Below are positions 1 through 7,429 of a stretch of 45,680 nt of DNA, one piece after another; the stretch's first letter is position 1, and each line of letters opens with the position of its first letter. This DNA is from a bacterium (GTDB lineage Bacteria; Verrucomicrobiota; Kiritimatiellia; CAIKKV01; CAIYGI01), in NCBI GenBank assembly GCA_025360745.1, contig JANYBP010000001.1, positions 1-45,680 of the forward strand, given 5' to 3'. A program made the position numbers and the translations under genes. The notes under the pieces are model-generated. The model was not told where the DNA came from. It saw only the letters and a list, made by a program, of their open reading frames with translations, and did no database searches.

Positions 1-1
1 C

Positions 2-112
2 GAGACGGCCAACTTCAAGCGGTTCCGGAAGCTCATGGATCGCTGGGTCGATCTCGCACTGAAACTCTCTCAACTCAAAACTTTACAGGGCAAACATTCA
101 GAGCCATCATAA
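2..112 (+). other. Tail of an unidentified plus-strand reading frame, partial
   Basis: A frame is open from the window edge and stops with TAA at 110-112. It reads like the basic, helical end of a real protein (it contains FKRFRKLMDRWVDLALK). I cannot name a family. The UbiA-like gene on the other strand loses its family-like sequence just beyond it, near base 135. This frame could therefore be the end of an inserted gene, for example a transposase, but no terminal repeat is visible because the left side is missing. Confidence 0.25.
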
Positions 113-459
113 CGGCCAGAACTCGGTACTCTCAAGTATACAAGACATCCGGCGAAAAACATCCAGCCGATCCAAGCCGCGACAATCAGCGCCGCCGCAT
201 CCAGCCCCAGGGAAAACCACAACAGGTCACTTGTCACCGGCGGGGGATTTTTGAGCGCGCCAATGCTGCCCTCATCGCGGTCATACACCGAGTTGAAGCC
301 GTTTGCCGCCGGGTAGAGCAGAAAATGCAAAACGAAAAACACGCTCCAAGCCTTCACGGGATCGAAAACGTCCGCCGTCAACAGCGCCATCAGATAGATC
401 GGCAGCAGGAAATACGAAAACGGCAGGCGGATGTGCAGGATGCTCGAAATGGTAATCAT
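70..459 (-). pseudogene. UbiA-like prenyltransferase, N-terminal part only
   Basis: The first 108 or so residues look like the start of a UbiA-superfamily membrane prenyltransferase, which transfers a polyprenyl chain to an aromatic or other acceptor. Several hydrophobic segments surround the Asp-rich site NSVYDRDEGSIG at residues 56-67, which is the NxxxDxxxD-type metal/diphosphate motif. After FFAGCLVY (residue 108, base about 136), where the family normally continues with an SRPP-like loop and six or seven more helices, the sequence turns into an unrelated 21-residue tail and stops. Full-length members are about 280-300 residues; this frame has 129. It is probably truncated by an insertion or rearrangement whose other side lies outside the window. 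The start is the ATG at 459. Confidence 0.6.
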
Positions 460-576
460 AACCGCCGTCTGGCATTACCCGTTCACTTGATTCGCGCGAT
501 CATATACCCTTTCATCGATCGCGTACAAGCGACCGAAACGAGGGACAGCAATTCTCACTATGGCCACATGAAGTGC

Positions 577-655
577 GGTCGGGACGGAGCCCGACCCTCC
601 AAAAGCTCGAAAACCCGCCGTTTCGTCGCATGGAGAGACGACCTCCGTGTCGTCC
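577..655. repeat. Inverted pair of GGAGGG/CTCCGTG palindromic repeats
   Basis: Two 24-base units face away from each other across a 31-base spacer. The left unit (577-600, minus orientation) reads GGAGGG, TCGGG, CTCCGTC, CCGACC. The right unit (632-655, plus orientation) reads GGAGAG, ACGAC, CTCCGTG, TCGTCC. The 5-base arms differ between copies but stay self-complementary (TCGGG/CCCGA and ACGAC/GTCGT). A third, intact copy lies at 38652-38675 and a shortened one at 38604-38615. The locus sits in the gene-free stretch 460-742 between divergent genes. Confidence 0.7.
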
Positions 656-706
656 GGGCCCGAGGAAGCGGCCATAATGCGAATTGCTGACGAGGGATGA
701 CCGCGC

Positions 707-735
707 TTGACGGCGCATAAGCCATTTTGTATTAA
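707..735 (+). promoter_or_regulatory. Sigma70-type promoter, probably leaderless
   Basis: TTGACG (707-712) and TATTAA (730-735) are separated by exactly 17 bases. The expected start of transcription, 6 to 8 bases after the -10 box, falls at 741-743, on or next to the ATG at 743. No Shine-Dalgarno sequence precedes that ATG. The mRNA is therefore predicted to be leaderless. Confidence 0.6.
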
Positions 736-742
736 GACGCTT

Positions 743-1486
743 ATGCGTGCGGCCATTGAAATCAGCGAACTAAGCGTGAATTTTGCGACTCGCCAGGGCA
801 GCCATGCGGCGCTCGACCGGCTTTCGCTCACCGTCATGCCAGGCACCATTTGCGGCTTCCTGGGCCCCAATGGCGCCGGCAAAACCACCACGCTGCATGT
901 GCTGCTGGGCTTTATTGCGCCCACCTCGGGGTCGGCCACCTTGCTGGGCGCCGACGTGCGTCAGTCCATCGCCCGTGAACGTATCGGCTACTTGCCGGAA
1001 AATCCGGACCTCTACGGATTTCTGTCCGCCCGGGAACTGCTGACTTTCGCGGGGCGTCTCTTCGGGCTCGACCGCGCGACCATACGCCGGCGCAGCCGGA
1101 CGCTCTTGGAGGAAACCGGACTGGCCGGCGATGCTGACCGCCGCATCGCAACTTACTCGCGGGGCATGAAGCAACGGCTTGGACTGGCGCAAGCGCTGAT
1201 CAACGACCCCGATTTGTTGATCCTCGACGAGCCGACCGGGGGCTTGGACCCGCTCGCGCGGCTGGACGTCAGGCGCATTCTGGCCGACCGCCGCGCCGTC
1301 GGCAAAACGGTATTTTTCAGCTCGCACGAACTTTCGGAAGTCGAGTCGGTTTGCGACCGCATCGCCATCATAGCCCGCGGCCGGCTGGTGGCCGAGGGTA
1401 CAATGGCCGGGCTCGTGCCGCCGGGACAAACCTTGGAGCGCTTTTTCATCGACTCCGTGACAGACCGTAAAGGAGGCGAAACATGA
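743..1486 (+). CDS. ABC transporter ATP-binding protein (ABC-2 / CcmA-NatA type)
   Basis: This 247-residue ATPase would power export or membrane remodelling together with the permease encoded next. Walker A is GPNGAGKTT (41-49), the signature is YSRGMKQR (138-145), Walker B is LLILDEP (158-164) and the switch histidine is H195. The Q-loop position carries YLPEN, the form usual in NosF/CcmA/NatA-type exporters. I start it at the ATG at 743 rather than the in-frame codon at 707, because family similarity begins there and the promoter at 707-735 would make the upstream codons part of the promoter. The stop overlaps the next start as ATGA. The substrate is unknown. A NosF-like role is possible but no nos genes are present. 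Confidence 0.9.
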   Translation: MRAAIEISELSVNFATRQGSHAALDRLSLTVMPGTICGFLGPNGAGKTTTLHVLLGFIAPTSGSATLLGADVRQSIARERIGYLPENPDLYGFLSARELLTFAGRLFGLDRATIRRRSRTLLEETGLAGDADRRIATYSRGMKQRLGLAQALINDPDLLILDEPTGGLDPLARLDVRRILADRRAVGKTVFFSSHELSEVESVCDRIAIIARGRLVAEGTMAGLVPPGQTLERFFIDSVTDRKGGET

Positions 1487-2268
1487 TCCGCGTGATGGCC
1501 ATTGCGCGCCTCGTGCTGCTGGAAATGATACGCCGCCGCGATGTATATGCCCTGATGATCGTACTGGCGGCGTTGCTGTTGGCGCTGCTCGGCCTGAACG
1601 TCTTCGGCCTGGGCGGAACGGCGGGTTACGTGAAAGAGATGGGTTTCCTCGCGGCCGGGTTGCTGGGGTGGAGTTTCGCCATTCAAACCGGGGCGCGCCA
1701 GTTGCCGCGTGAGGAACAGACCGGCACGCTTTTTCCGCTGCTCGCCAAACCGGTTTCACGCTGGGAACTCGTGCTCGGCAAGTGGCTCGGGGCCTGGCTG
1801 GCCTCGTGCATGGCGCTGGCGGCCTTCGCGCTGGTGGTTCTGGCGGCGGTGGCCTGCAAAGGCGGACGAACCGATTTGATTACGCTGCTGCAAGCCTATG
1901 CGCTGCAAATCACCGCCTTGGCCGCCGTCACGGCGCTGGCGATTTGCTTTTCCACCAGAATGCATTCCGACGCCAGCTCAACGCTGGCATACCTGGTCAC
2001 CGGCACGGCATTCCTGCTGACTCCACGCATTCCACACCTGTTGACCGTCGCCACACCCGGTGCGCGGGAGGCGCTGCTGGCCCTGTACTATCTCCTGCCC
2101 CACGCCGAGTGGTTCGACCTGCGGCGCCGTCTGGTTCACGATTGGGGGCCGGCGCCGTGGTCCGTTTTCGCGCTGGTCGTAGTTTACGGAGCGTTGTGGA
2201 CCGTGGCCGCGCTGCTGGCCGCCTGGGCCGCCCTGCGGCGTAAGCGTTTTGACCGGGGCGCCGCATGA
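1483..2268 (+). CDS. ABC-2 family membrane permease
   Basis: A 261-residue inner-membrane protein with about six hydrophobic helices. The first begins near residue 22 and the last (about 232-250) is followed by a basic tail RRKRF. It is the partner of the ATPase just upstream, with which it shares an ATGA overlap, and it overlaps the following TPR gene in the same way. The short amphipathic start (ARLVLLEMIRRRDVY) and the EEQTGTLFPLLAKPVSRWE segment between helices are typical of NosY/YhaP-like ABC-2 subunits. What it transports is not shown by the sequence. Confidence 0.85.
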   Translation: MIRVMAIARLVLLEMIRRRDVYALMIVLAALLLALLGLNVFGLGGTAGYVKEMGFLAAGLLGWSFAIQTGARQLPREEQTGTLFPLLAKPVSRWELVLGKWLGAWLASCMALAAFALVVLAAVACKGGRTDLITLLQAYALQITALAAVTALAICFSTRMHSDASSTLAYLVTGTAFLLTPRIPHLLTVATPGAREALLALYYLLPHAEWFDLRRRLVHDWGPAPWSVFALVVVYGALWTVAALLAAWAALRRKRFDRGAA

Positions 2269-3158
2269 GGCGGGGCGACCAATCCGATGCCGTGCGTTGG
2301 GCCATTATCGGCGCCGCGGCCGCGATTGTCCTGGCGTCCGCGCTGGCCTGCCGACTGGATCGAGTCTGGGCCGCGGAGGTTCCCGACGCATCGTCCGGCG
2401 CCGCCGCCCGGCTGCTGGGCGAAAGCCGCCGCGCCTTAAGCGGTGATTTGTACATGGAAGGCGATGTGTTTCTTCATCGCGGCGGACACTCCGTGGAGAG
2501 CGCGGCCTTTTCCAATCGCTTTTTCCAGCGGATCGGCGTCATCATGGCGCCCAGCCGGCATTTGCATGTGGAGGGCGCCCAGGCGGCGGAAGTGCTGCCC
2601 TGGCTGCGCCTGGCCACCTCCGCCGATCCGCACAATGTGGATGCCTGGATGGCGTCGGCATTTCTGGCCGAAACCGCGGCCGGACGGAACGATGTTGCAT
2701 CCGGGATTCTCGCCGAAGCGCGCGCCGCCAATCCCCGCGACTATCGGCTGCCGCTGGAACAGGCGCGCCTTTTGATGCGGCGCCGCGTCTGGGATCGCGC
2801 CGCCCGCGAACTGGCGACGGCCCAGCGCCTGTGGCCCAATCCGGCCGCGAGCGAGGACGAGGAGGCGCGATTGGACCGGGCCGAGCTGCTGACCTATCGC
2901 GGCTACCTGCTGGAACTGGGCGGAGCGCTGGACGAGGCCGCGCGATTCTACCGGCAGACGCTGGAGCTTTACCCCGCTCGTCTGGAACTGGCGGTCCGGG
3001 CCGACTGTCTGACGCGACGGCGGGCGCCGGCGCTCGATATTCAAACGGCGCTAAACAACGTTTTTGTTGCAAAACAAGGGGACGCCGGGCATGATGACGA
3101 AAACCATGCGGAAGAGCACGAGGGCGCGTCTCCACATTTGAGTCATGTCATCCACTAG
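2265..3158 (+). CDS. Membrane-anchored TPR protein
   Basis: This is a 297-residue protein with one N-terminal membrane anchor (about residues 12-28, followed by CRLDRVWA). The rest is helical and predicted to lie outside the cytoplasm, with at least three TPR-like pairs between residues 110 and 250 (SADPHNVDAWMASAFLAE; ANPRDYRLPLEQARLLM; LDEAARFYRQTLELYP). The C-terminus is rich in His, Asp and Glu (GDAGHDDENHAEEHEG). It overlaps the permease by four bases and so belongs to the ABC operon, where it may act as a periplasmic partner or scaffold. No enzyme motif is seen. Confidence 0.7.
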   Translation: MRRGDQSDAVRWAIIGAAAAIVLASALACRLDRVWAAEVPDASSGAAARLLGESRRALSGDLYMEGDVFLHRGGHSVESAAFSNRFFQRIGVIMAPSRHLHVEGAQAAEVLPWLRLATSADPHNVDAWMASAFLAETAAGRNDVASGILAEARAANPRDYRLPLEQARLLMRRRVWDRAARELATAQRLWPNPAASEDEEARLDRAELLTYRGYLLELGGALDEAARFYRQTLELYPARLELAVRADCLTRRRAPALDIQTALNNVFVAKQGDAGHDDENHAEEHEGASPHLSHVIH

Positions 3159-3194
3159 GCGCTTTGCCAACAGGCCCGGGCCGCTGAATACTCC

Positions 3195-3905
3195 ATGAGT
3201 CTGATCGAAGAAGCATTGCGAAAACATCGCGCGGAACAAGCTTCCCAAAAGCCGGAGGTCGCGCCCGTTGCCGGCGCCGCACCGGCCAGCCCGCCTTCCC
3301 TGCCCGAAACCAGCGGGCCTTCGCAGAGCCGCACATTGCTGTTGGTTGCGCTAAACCTGCTGCTGGTCGTCGCCGTGCTGGCTGCCATCGCATGGGGCGC
3401 ATGGATCCTGCTGATGAAGCACACGGGGCGGGCGACAACAACGTTCCAAATCGGATCGGGTGGCGTCGTTGCCACCGGTGGCACGACCGCTACAACCAAC
3501 GTCGTAACCGCGACAAAGAGCACGCAGCATATTTCAATCGCCGTAGCCGCCGCCAATCCTGCATCCACGCTGCAATCCAACGGTTCCGTCAAGGCCACCG
3601 CCGTCAGCGGCGTCACTGTCGTCGCATTCGCCTCGCAAATGGAAGCCAGAGTCACAAGCGTGACCACAACTATTCCACCCGCGCCGCCCCCACCGCCACC
3701 CGTTCATCCGGTCTGGCCGCAGCTGTCCGTTTCGGGAATCATGGAGGCGCCCGGCAACCGCTCCACCGCCATCGTCAACGGCAAGATTCTGCGGCAGGGC
3801 GAAAGAGTCAAGGGGGCGATCATCACGGCGATTTCCAGAAGCGGCGTCACCTTCGAGTTCGAAGGCGAATCGCGCCGTATACGGACCGGAAATACGGCGG
3901 ATTGA
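3195..3905 (+). CDS. GspB-like type II secretion/pilus assembly protein
   Basis: The protein has 236 residues. It starts MSLIEEALRKHRAEQ, the short cytoplasmic helix typical of GspB/ExeB-like proteins, which often begin SxILxALKKxE. A single transmembrane helix follows at about 47-74, then a Thr/Ala/Val-rich periplasmic linker with a Pro run. From residue 171 there is a compact domain containing LSVSGIMEAPGNRSTAIVNG and later RQGERVKGAIITAI. That last part matches the GspB/PilP-like C-terminal fold that contacts secretin or inner-membrane platform proteins. The next gene, convergent on the other strand, carries a GspE-N-like domain, so both probably serve one secretion or pilus machine whose core genes lie elsewhere. 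Confidence 0.7.
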   Translation: MSLIEEALRKHRAEQASQKPEVAPVAGAAPASPPSLPETSGPSQSRTLLLVALNLLLVVAVLAAIAWGAWILLMKHTGRATTTFQIGSGGVVATGGTTATTNVVTATKSTQHISIAVAAANPASTLQSNGSVKATAVSGVTVVAFASQMEARVTSVTTTIPPAPPPPPPVHPVWPQLSVSGIMEAPGNRSTAIVNGKILRQGERVKGAIITAISRSGVTFEFEGESRRIRTGNTAD

Positions 3906-3912
3906 CCCGGCG

Positions 3913-4821
3913 TCAAGCCGTCGCTGACTTCGCCGCCGCGGCGGCTTTTTCGGCGCGGCGCTGAGAAATCCGCTCCAGCGCCGCATCGAACTCCGCCGGA
4001 GGCGTCAGATAGAAGTGGGCATGCCGCGACAGCAGCCGGCTAACGTCGTCGCGCAATGCCTGGCGGTAAGGGTTCATGATGACCACCAAGGCGTCCTTGC
4101 GACCCATCAAATCGAACACCAGCACGCCATTGCGCAGCATGTATTCCATCGGCAACAGGCCCACGGCCTCTTCGCGCATATCGAAACCGGTCATCGGGAT
4201 CACCGGCGCGCCATTTTCCTTGGACATATGGGCCAGAATGCGATCCAAACCCTGTCCGCCACGATCGTGCAACACATGTAGCACGCTGACCGTCACCAGT
4301 TTATCGTTGCTGGAGAGTTCCGTGATATCGTTTGCGACCTTGGCGTAATCCTCGGCATTCAGTTCGCCGGACTGGTGAAGATTCCAGGCCAGCGAAAGTT
4401 CAGCGGCCACCGCCGCCGTTCGCCCCATGGCATCGCCTCCGGCCTTCTCAGCCGCTGGGGCAGCGTCCCCGGCATTCGCCGCGACAACGGCCTCATCCTG
4501 GCGCACGCTGTTCGCCAGGAAAGCCGTGACACGCGCCAACGCCCCCCTTCCCGCCCCGTCGCTCTCCGCCAGCCGTTTCAGGCGCGGTTCGAGCGCGGCC
4601 AGGGCCGCATCGTCGCCATCCGCCATGGTTGCCTCGGCCAGGCGCACCAGATGCTTCACGGCCAACGTCCGTTCACCCACCTGTTCGTAGGCCTGCGTCA
4701 GGGCATCGAGGGCCGCGCGGTCGTTCGGAAACGCTTCGACGATGCGCTCGAAAAGATGAATCCCCTCCCAGGCCCGCGAATCGTCGTCGCCCGCACCAAC
4801 TGTTTTAGGATTCTCGGCCAT
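3913..4821 (-). CDS. TPR protein with a GspE N-terminal (T2SSE_N/MshEN-like) domain
   Basis: Residues 18-85 form TPR-like helices (FERIVEAFPNDRAALDALTQ), followed by an Ala-rich linker. From about 190 to 290 a domain resembles the N-terminal module of type II secretion/type IV pilus ATPases: PVIPMTGFDMREEAVGLLP, then GVLVFDLMGRK, then MNPYRQALRDDV and FYLTPPAEFDAAL. There is no ATPase domain; the protein ends at residue 302 with an Ala/Lys tail. Such free-standing modules are presumed adaptors that dock on secretion ATPases or platform proteins. Its convergent neighbour is GspB-like, which supports the same pathway. I infer an adaptor role only. Confidence 0.6.
   Translation of the reverse strand: MAENPKTVGAGDDDSRAWEGIHLFERIVEAFPNDRAALDALTQAYEQVGERTLAVKHLVRLAEATMADGDDAALAALEPRLKRLAESDGAGRGALARVTAFLANSVRQDEAVVAANAGDAAPAAEKAGGDAMGRTAAVAAELSLAWNLHQSGELNAEDYAKVANDITELSSNDKLVTVSVLHVLHDRGGQGLDRILAHMSKENGAPVIPMTGFDMREEAVGLLPMEYMLRNGVLVFDLMGRKDALVVIMNPYRQALRDDVSRLLSRHAHFYLTPPAEFDAALERISQRRAEKAAAAAKSATA
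3932..3950 (+). terminator. Intrinsic terminator after the GspB-like gene
   Basis: GCCGCC and GGCGGC (3932-3937 and 3940-3945) form a strong hairpin followed directly by TTTTT (3946-3950), 27 bases after the stop at 3905. It lies inside the 3' end of the convergent gene, where it encodes an Ala/Lys-rich tail. Confidence 0.5.
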
Positions 4822-4905
4822 GCGCCTTTCCCCCCGCCATACACGCTGTTCGTTGATTGGATAATATCGCAGCCATCCCGATCTGCCAATCTAAAAGATC
4901 GGCAA

Positions 4906-5604
4906 TCATGACTGCTCGGCAGCAGAAAACGGATATTTACCTGTTTGCCCGAGGTGAGCGATGACTTCAGGCAGGTTGTAGACGATGGGTGCTCCGCAGG
5001 CTGAAAGGCGGGCGGAATCGCAGTGCCCGTCGGCGACAAGCAGGCAGCGGCAGCCGATGGCCCGGGCGACTTCGCGATCATGGCCAGTGTCGCCGATCAG
5101 CAGCACCTCGCATGGCGCCAGTCCGAGCGTGGCGAGCAGGCTGTGGCCTTGCTCGATCTTGGAATGCGCCTGGAAATCTTCGCGTCCGAGGATTTGGTCG
5201 AAAGCGTCGCGAATGCCGCGTTCGGATACCATGCGCAACAGCAACCCTTGTTCGCAGGCCGAGAGAATCGAGTGACGCCAGCCCGCGTCACGCAGTTGCC
5301 GCAGCACACGCGCGGCATGCGGGCGCAGCGGCGCTGCGGCGGCGGACTCGGCATAGGCGGCATGATACTCCAGCGTAACGGCGTCCCAGTTCTCGCCGCT
5401 CAAATCGAAGCCCACGCTGCGGTAGTAATCCCGCACCGGAAAATCGAACGCCTCCACATAGCGCGCGCGATTCACCGCGGGCAGCCCGCGCCGACGCAGC
5501 AGCACATTGAGGGCCACGACGCAGGCGTCCACGTCGTCCAGCAATGTGCCGTTCCAATCCCAGAGCAGATGTTTGATGCGGTGCGGCATTCCGGTGAAGA
5601 GCAT
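4906..5604 (-). CDS. HAD-family hydrolase, phosphoglycolate phosphatase-like
   Basis: A cytoplasmic haloacid-dehalogenase-type phosphatase. Motif I is DWNGTLLDD, with the nucleophile Asp in the less common DxNGT form. Motif II is the Ser of SILSACEQ, and motif III/IV is GDTGHDREVARAIG with a Lys before it (HSKIEQG). The helical cap between motifs I and II suits a Gph/PGMB-like small-molecule phosphatase. I prefer the ATG at 5604, which has GGAGG 11 bases upstream and gives 232 residues. The frame is also open to a TTG at 5634, and the ATG at 5589 would give the usual family start (MPHRIKHLLWDWNGT). The substrate is not predictable. Confidence 0.8.
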   Translation of the reverse strand: MLFTGMPHRIKHLLWDWNGTLLDDVDACVVALNVLLRRRGLPAVNRARYVEAFDFPVRDYYRSVGFDLSGENWDAVTLEYHAAYAESAAAAPLRPHAARVLRQLRDAGWRHSILSACEQGLLLRMVSERGIRDAFDQILGREDFQAHSKIEQGHSLLATLGLAPCEVLLIGDTGHDREVARAIGCRCLLVADGHCDSARLSACGAPIVYNLPEVIAHLGQTGKYPFSAAEQS

Positions 5605-5772
5605 GGCACAGAGAGCCTCCGGCGAAAAGACCAATACGCAAGGTGGATGTAAAGGCTCAATATTGATTCATTCCCGGCGACCGCGAAGAACTTATGCGCG
5701 ACAGCCAGGCGGGGGAAGCTTATCATGGCCGCGGTTTGCGATCGTTTTAGCCGCGGACCAGGCGGGCAAATC

Positions 5773-6858
5773 ATGACGAAACCTCGCGACCTGAAATCGT
5801 TTTTATATGTTGGCGCCTATACCTCCAAAGGTGCGAAGGGCATTTGCCTGTTCCTCTTTGACGGGTCATCCGGCGCATTGGCGCCGCTCGGGCTGGCGGC
5901 GGAGATGCCGAATCCCACTTTTTTGACCCTCCATCCCAACGGCCGCCTGCTTTATGCCGTAAGCGAGGTGCGCGAATATGGGGGGCGACGAAACGGGGCC
6001 ATCAATGCCTTTGCCGTCAACCCGGATAACGGCGTCCTGACGCCCTTGAATGCGCAAGCTTCGGGCGGCGACGGCCCCTGTCATTTGAGCGTGGATCGCA
6101 GCGGACGGTTTCTGTTGGCGGCCAACTATGCCTCCGGCAGCGTGGTTGTCCTGCCGATCGAACCCGATGGCAGTCTCGGAGAAGCCACCGAGGTCATTCA
6201 GCACCATGGTTCCAGCGTCAATCCCGATCGGCAGAGCGGCCCGCATGCGCATGCGATCATTCCCTCGCCCGACAATCGTTTTGCACTTGTGGCGGATCTC
6301 GGGCTTGACCGCGTCATGGTCTACCGCCTGGATGCACGGGCGGGCCGCTTGTACGCCAACGATCCGCCATGGGCGCCGGTTGCACCAGGGGCGGGGCCAC
6401 GCCATCTCGCATTTCACCCGCACCGCCCCCTGCTCTACGTCATCACCGAAATGGCAAACACCATGATCACGTTCGAATGGGATGCCGCGCACGGAGCGCT
6501 GCGCGAGTTGCAGACGATCTCAACGCTGCCGCCCGGGTTTGCCGGCGTCAGCCACGCGGCGGAACTGCAGCCCGATGGCGCCGGCCGTTTTCTTTACGGC
6601 TCGAATCGCGGTCATGACAGCATCGCGCTTTTCGGGATCGGCGACCCCGCGGGCACGCTCGCGCCGATCTCCCATCAGCCTGTCCTGGGCAAGGAACCGC
6701 GACACTTCGTCATACATCCCTCGGGCGACTGGCTGCTGGCCGCCAACCAGGACAGCGATTCGATTACCGTCTTCCGGCGCGATGCCGCAACCGGAGGGCT
6801 CGCCGCCACGCCGCATTCCGCAGTCGTCTCGACGCCCGTCTGCCTGCTTGCATTATGA
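5773..6858 (+). CDS. Lactonase-family beta-propeller (6-phosphogluconolactonase-like)
   Basis: This 361-residue protein is built of repeated propeller blades. Recurring segments include NPTFLTLHPNGRLLYAVSEV, GPCHLSVDRSGRFLLAANYA, GPHAHAIIPSPDNRFALVAD and GPRHLAFHPHRPLLYVITE. These match the cytoplasmic seven-bladed YbhE/Pgl family, which hydrolyses 6-phosphogluconolactone or related sugar lactones. The family length is about 330-380 residues. I start it at the ATG at 5773, preceded by AGGCGGG; the frame is open upstream to 5725 but that stretch is not family-like. Downstream sugar genes fit a role in carbohydrate oxidation. The exact lactone is uncertain. Confidence 0.85.
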   Translation: MTKPRDLKSFLYVGAYTSKGAKGICLFLFDGSSGALAPLGLAAEMPNPTFLTLHPNGRLLYAVSEVREYGGRRNGAINAFAVNPDNGVLTPLNAQASGGDGPCHLSVDRSGRFLLAANYASGSVVVLPIEPDGSLGEATEVIQHHGSSVNPDRQSGPHAHAIIPSPDNRFALVADLGLDRVMVYRLDARAGRLYANDPPWAPVAPGAGPRHLAFHPHRPLLYVITEMANTMITFEWDAAHGALRELQTISTLPPGFAGVSHAAELQPDGAGRFLYGSNRGHDSIALFGIGDPAGTLAPISHQPVLGKEPRHFVIHPSGDWLLAANQDSDSITVFRRDAATGGLAATPHSAVVSTPVCLLAL

Positions 6859-6934
6859 GCATTGCGCGAGCGACGCGGGCGCGCTACTATTATTCATGCG
6901 GCCGGAAGTCGGAACTTATTTTGAAGGAGTTCAC

Positions 6935-7429
6935 ATGTTCAAAGCGGGCACAATCTGTGTGGTATTGGCTCTGTTGGGCGCCGGATGCGCGACCGTCAGC
7001 ATCGAAAAAGTCACCGGCGGCCAGCCTCAGGCGGGGCTGCATTTCTACCGTCCCGAACCATTTCTGCTGGTCACCGCCGACAACAAGCAGTTGTCCACGC
7101 GCGTCATTTATCTGCCCAACCGCGCTGAAGAATATGTCGTTCGCACGCATGCCTATTTCGCCAAGCAGGAGTTCAACGCCAAGTTGCAGGATGGCTGGAA
7201 TCTGGTCGATTTCGGCCACACGGCCGACACCACCCCGGCCGCGACGCTGGATGCGGTCAACGGCACGATCGGAACTTTTGTGCTCCCGCGCGACCCCGCT
7301 GTTTCCAGCCTGCTGGCGCCGGGACTTTACCGCTTTGTCTACCGCGGCGGAGCGCTGACCGGGCTGGAGCCCGTACCGCTGACCATTGAACCGCAACCGT
7401 TCAAATCCCCTTCTGGAGCCGCCCCGTGA
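6935..7429 (+). CDS. Small putative lipoprotein
   Basis: A 164-residue protein with a lipoprotein signal: MFKAGTICVVLALLGAGCAT has a charged start, a hydrophobic core and a lipobox LGAGC with Cys at residue 18. The mature part looks beta-rich (STRVIYLPNRAEEYVVRTHAYF; NGTIGTFVLPRDP; PGLYRFVYR) and I do not recognise a family. A perfect AAGGAG lies at 6924-6929, five bases before the ATG. Its TGA overlaps the GTG of the oxidoreductase gene, so the two are coupled. It is probably an exported envelope protein. Confidence 0.75.
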   Translation: MFKAGTICVVLALLGAGCATVSIEKVTGGQPQAGLHFYRPEPFLLVTADNKQLSTRVIYLPNRAEEYVVRTHAYFAKQEFNAKLQDGWNLVDFGHTADTTPAATLDAVNGTIGTFVLPRDPAVSSLLAPGLYRFVYRGGALTGLEPVPLTIEPQPFKSPSGAAP

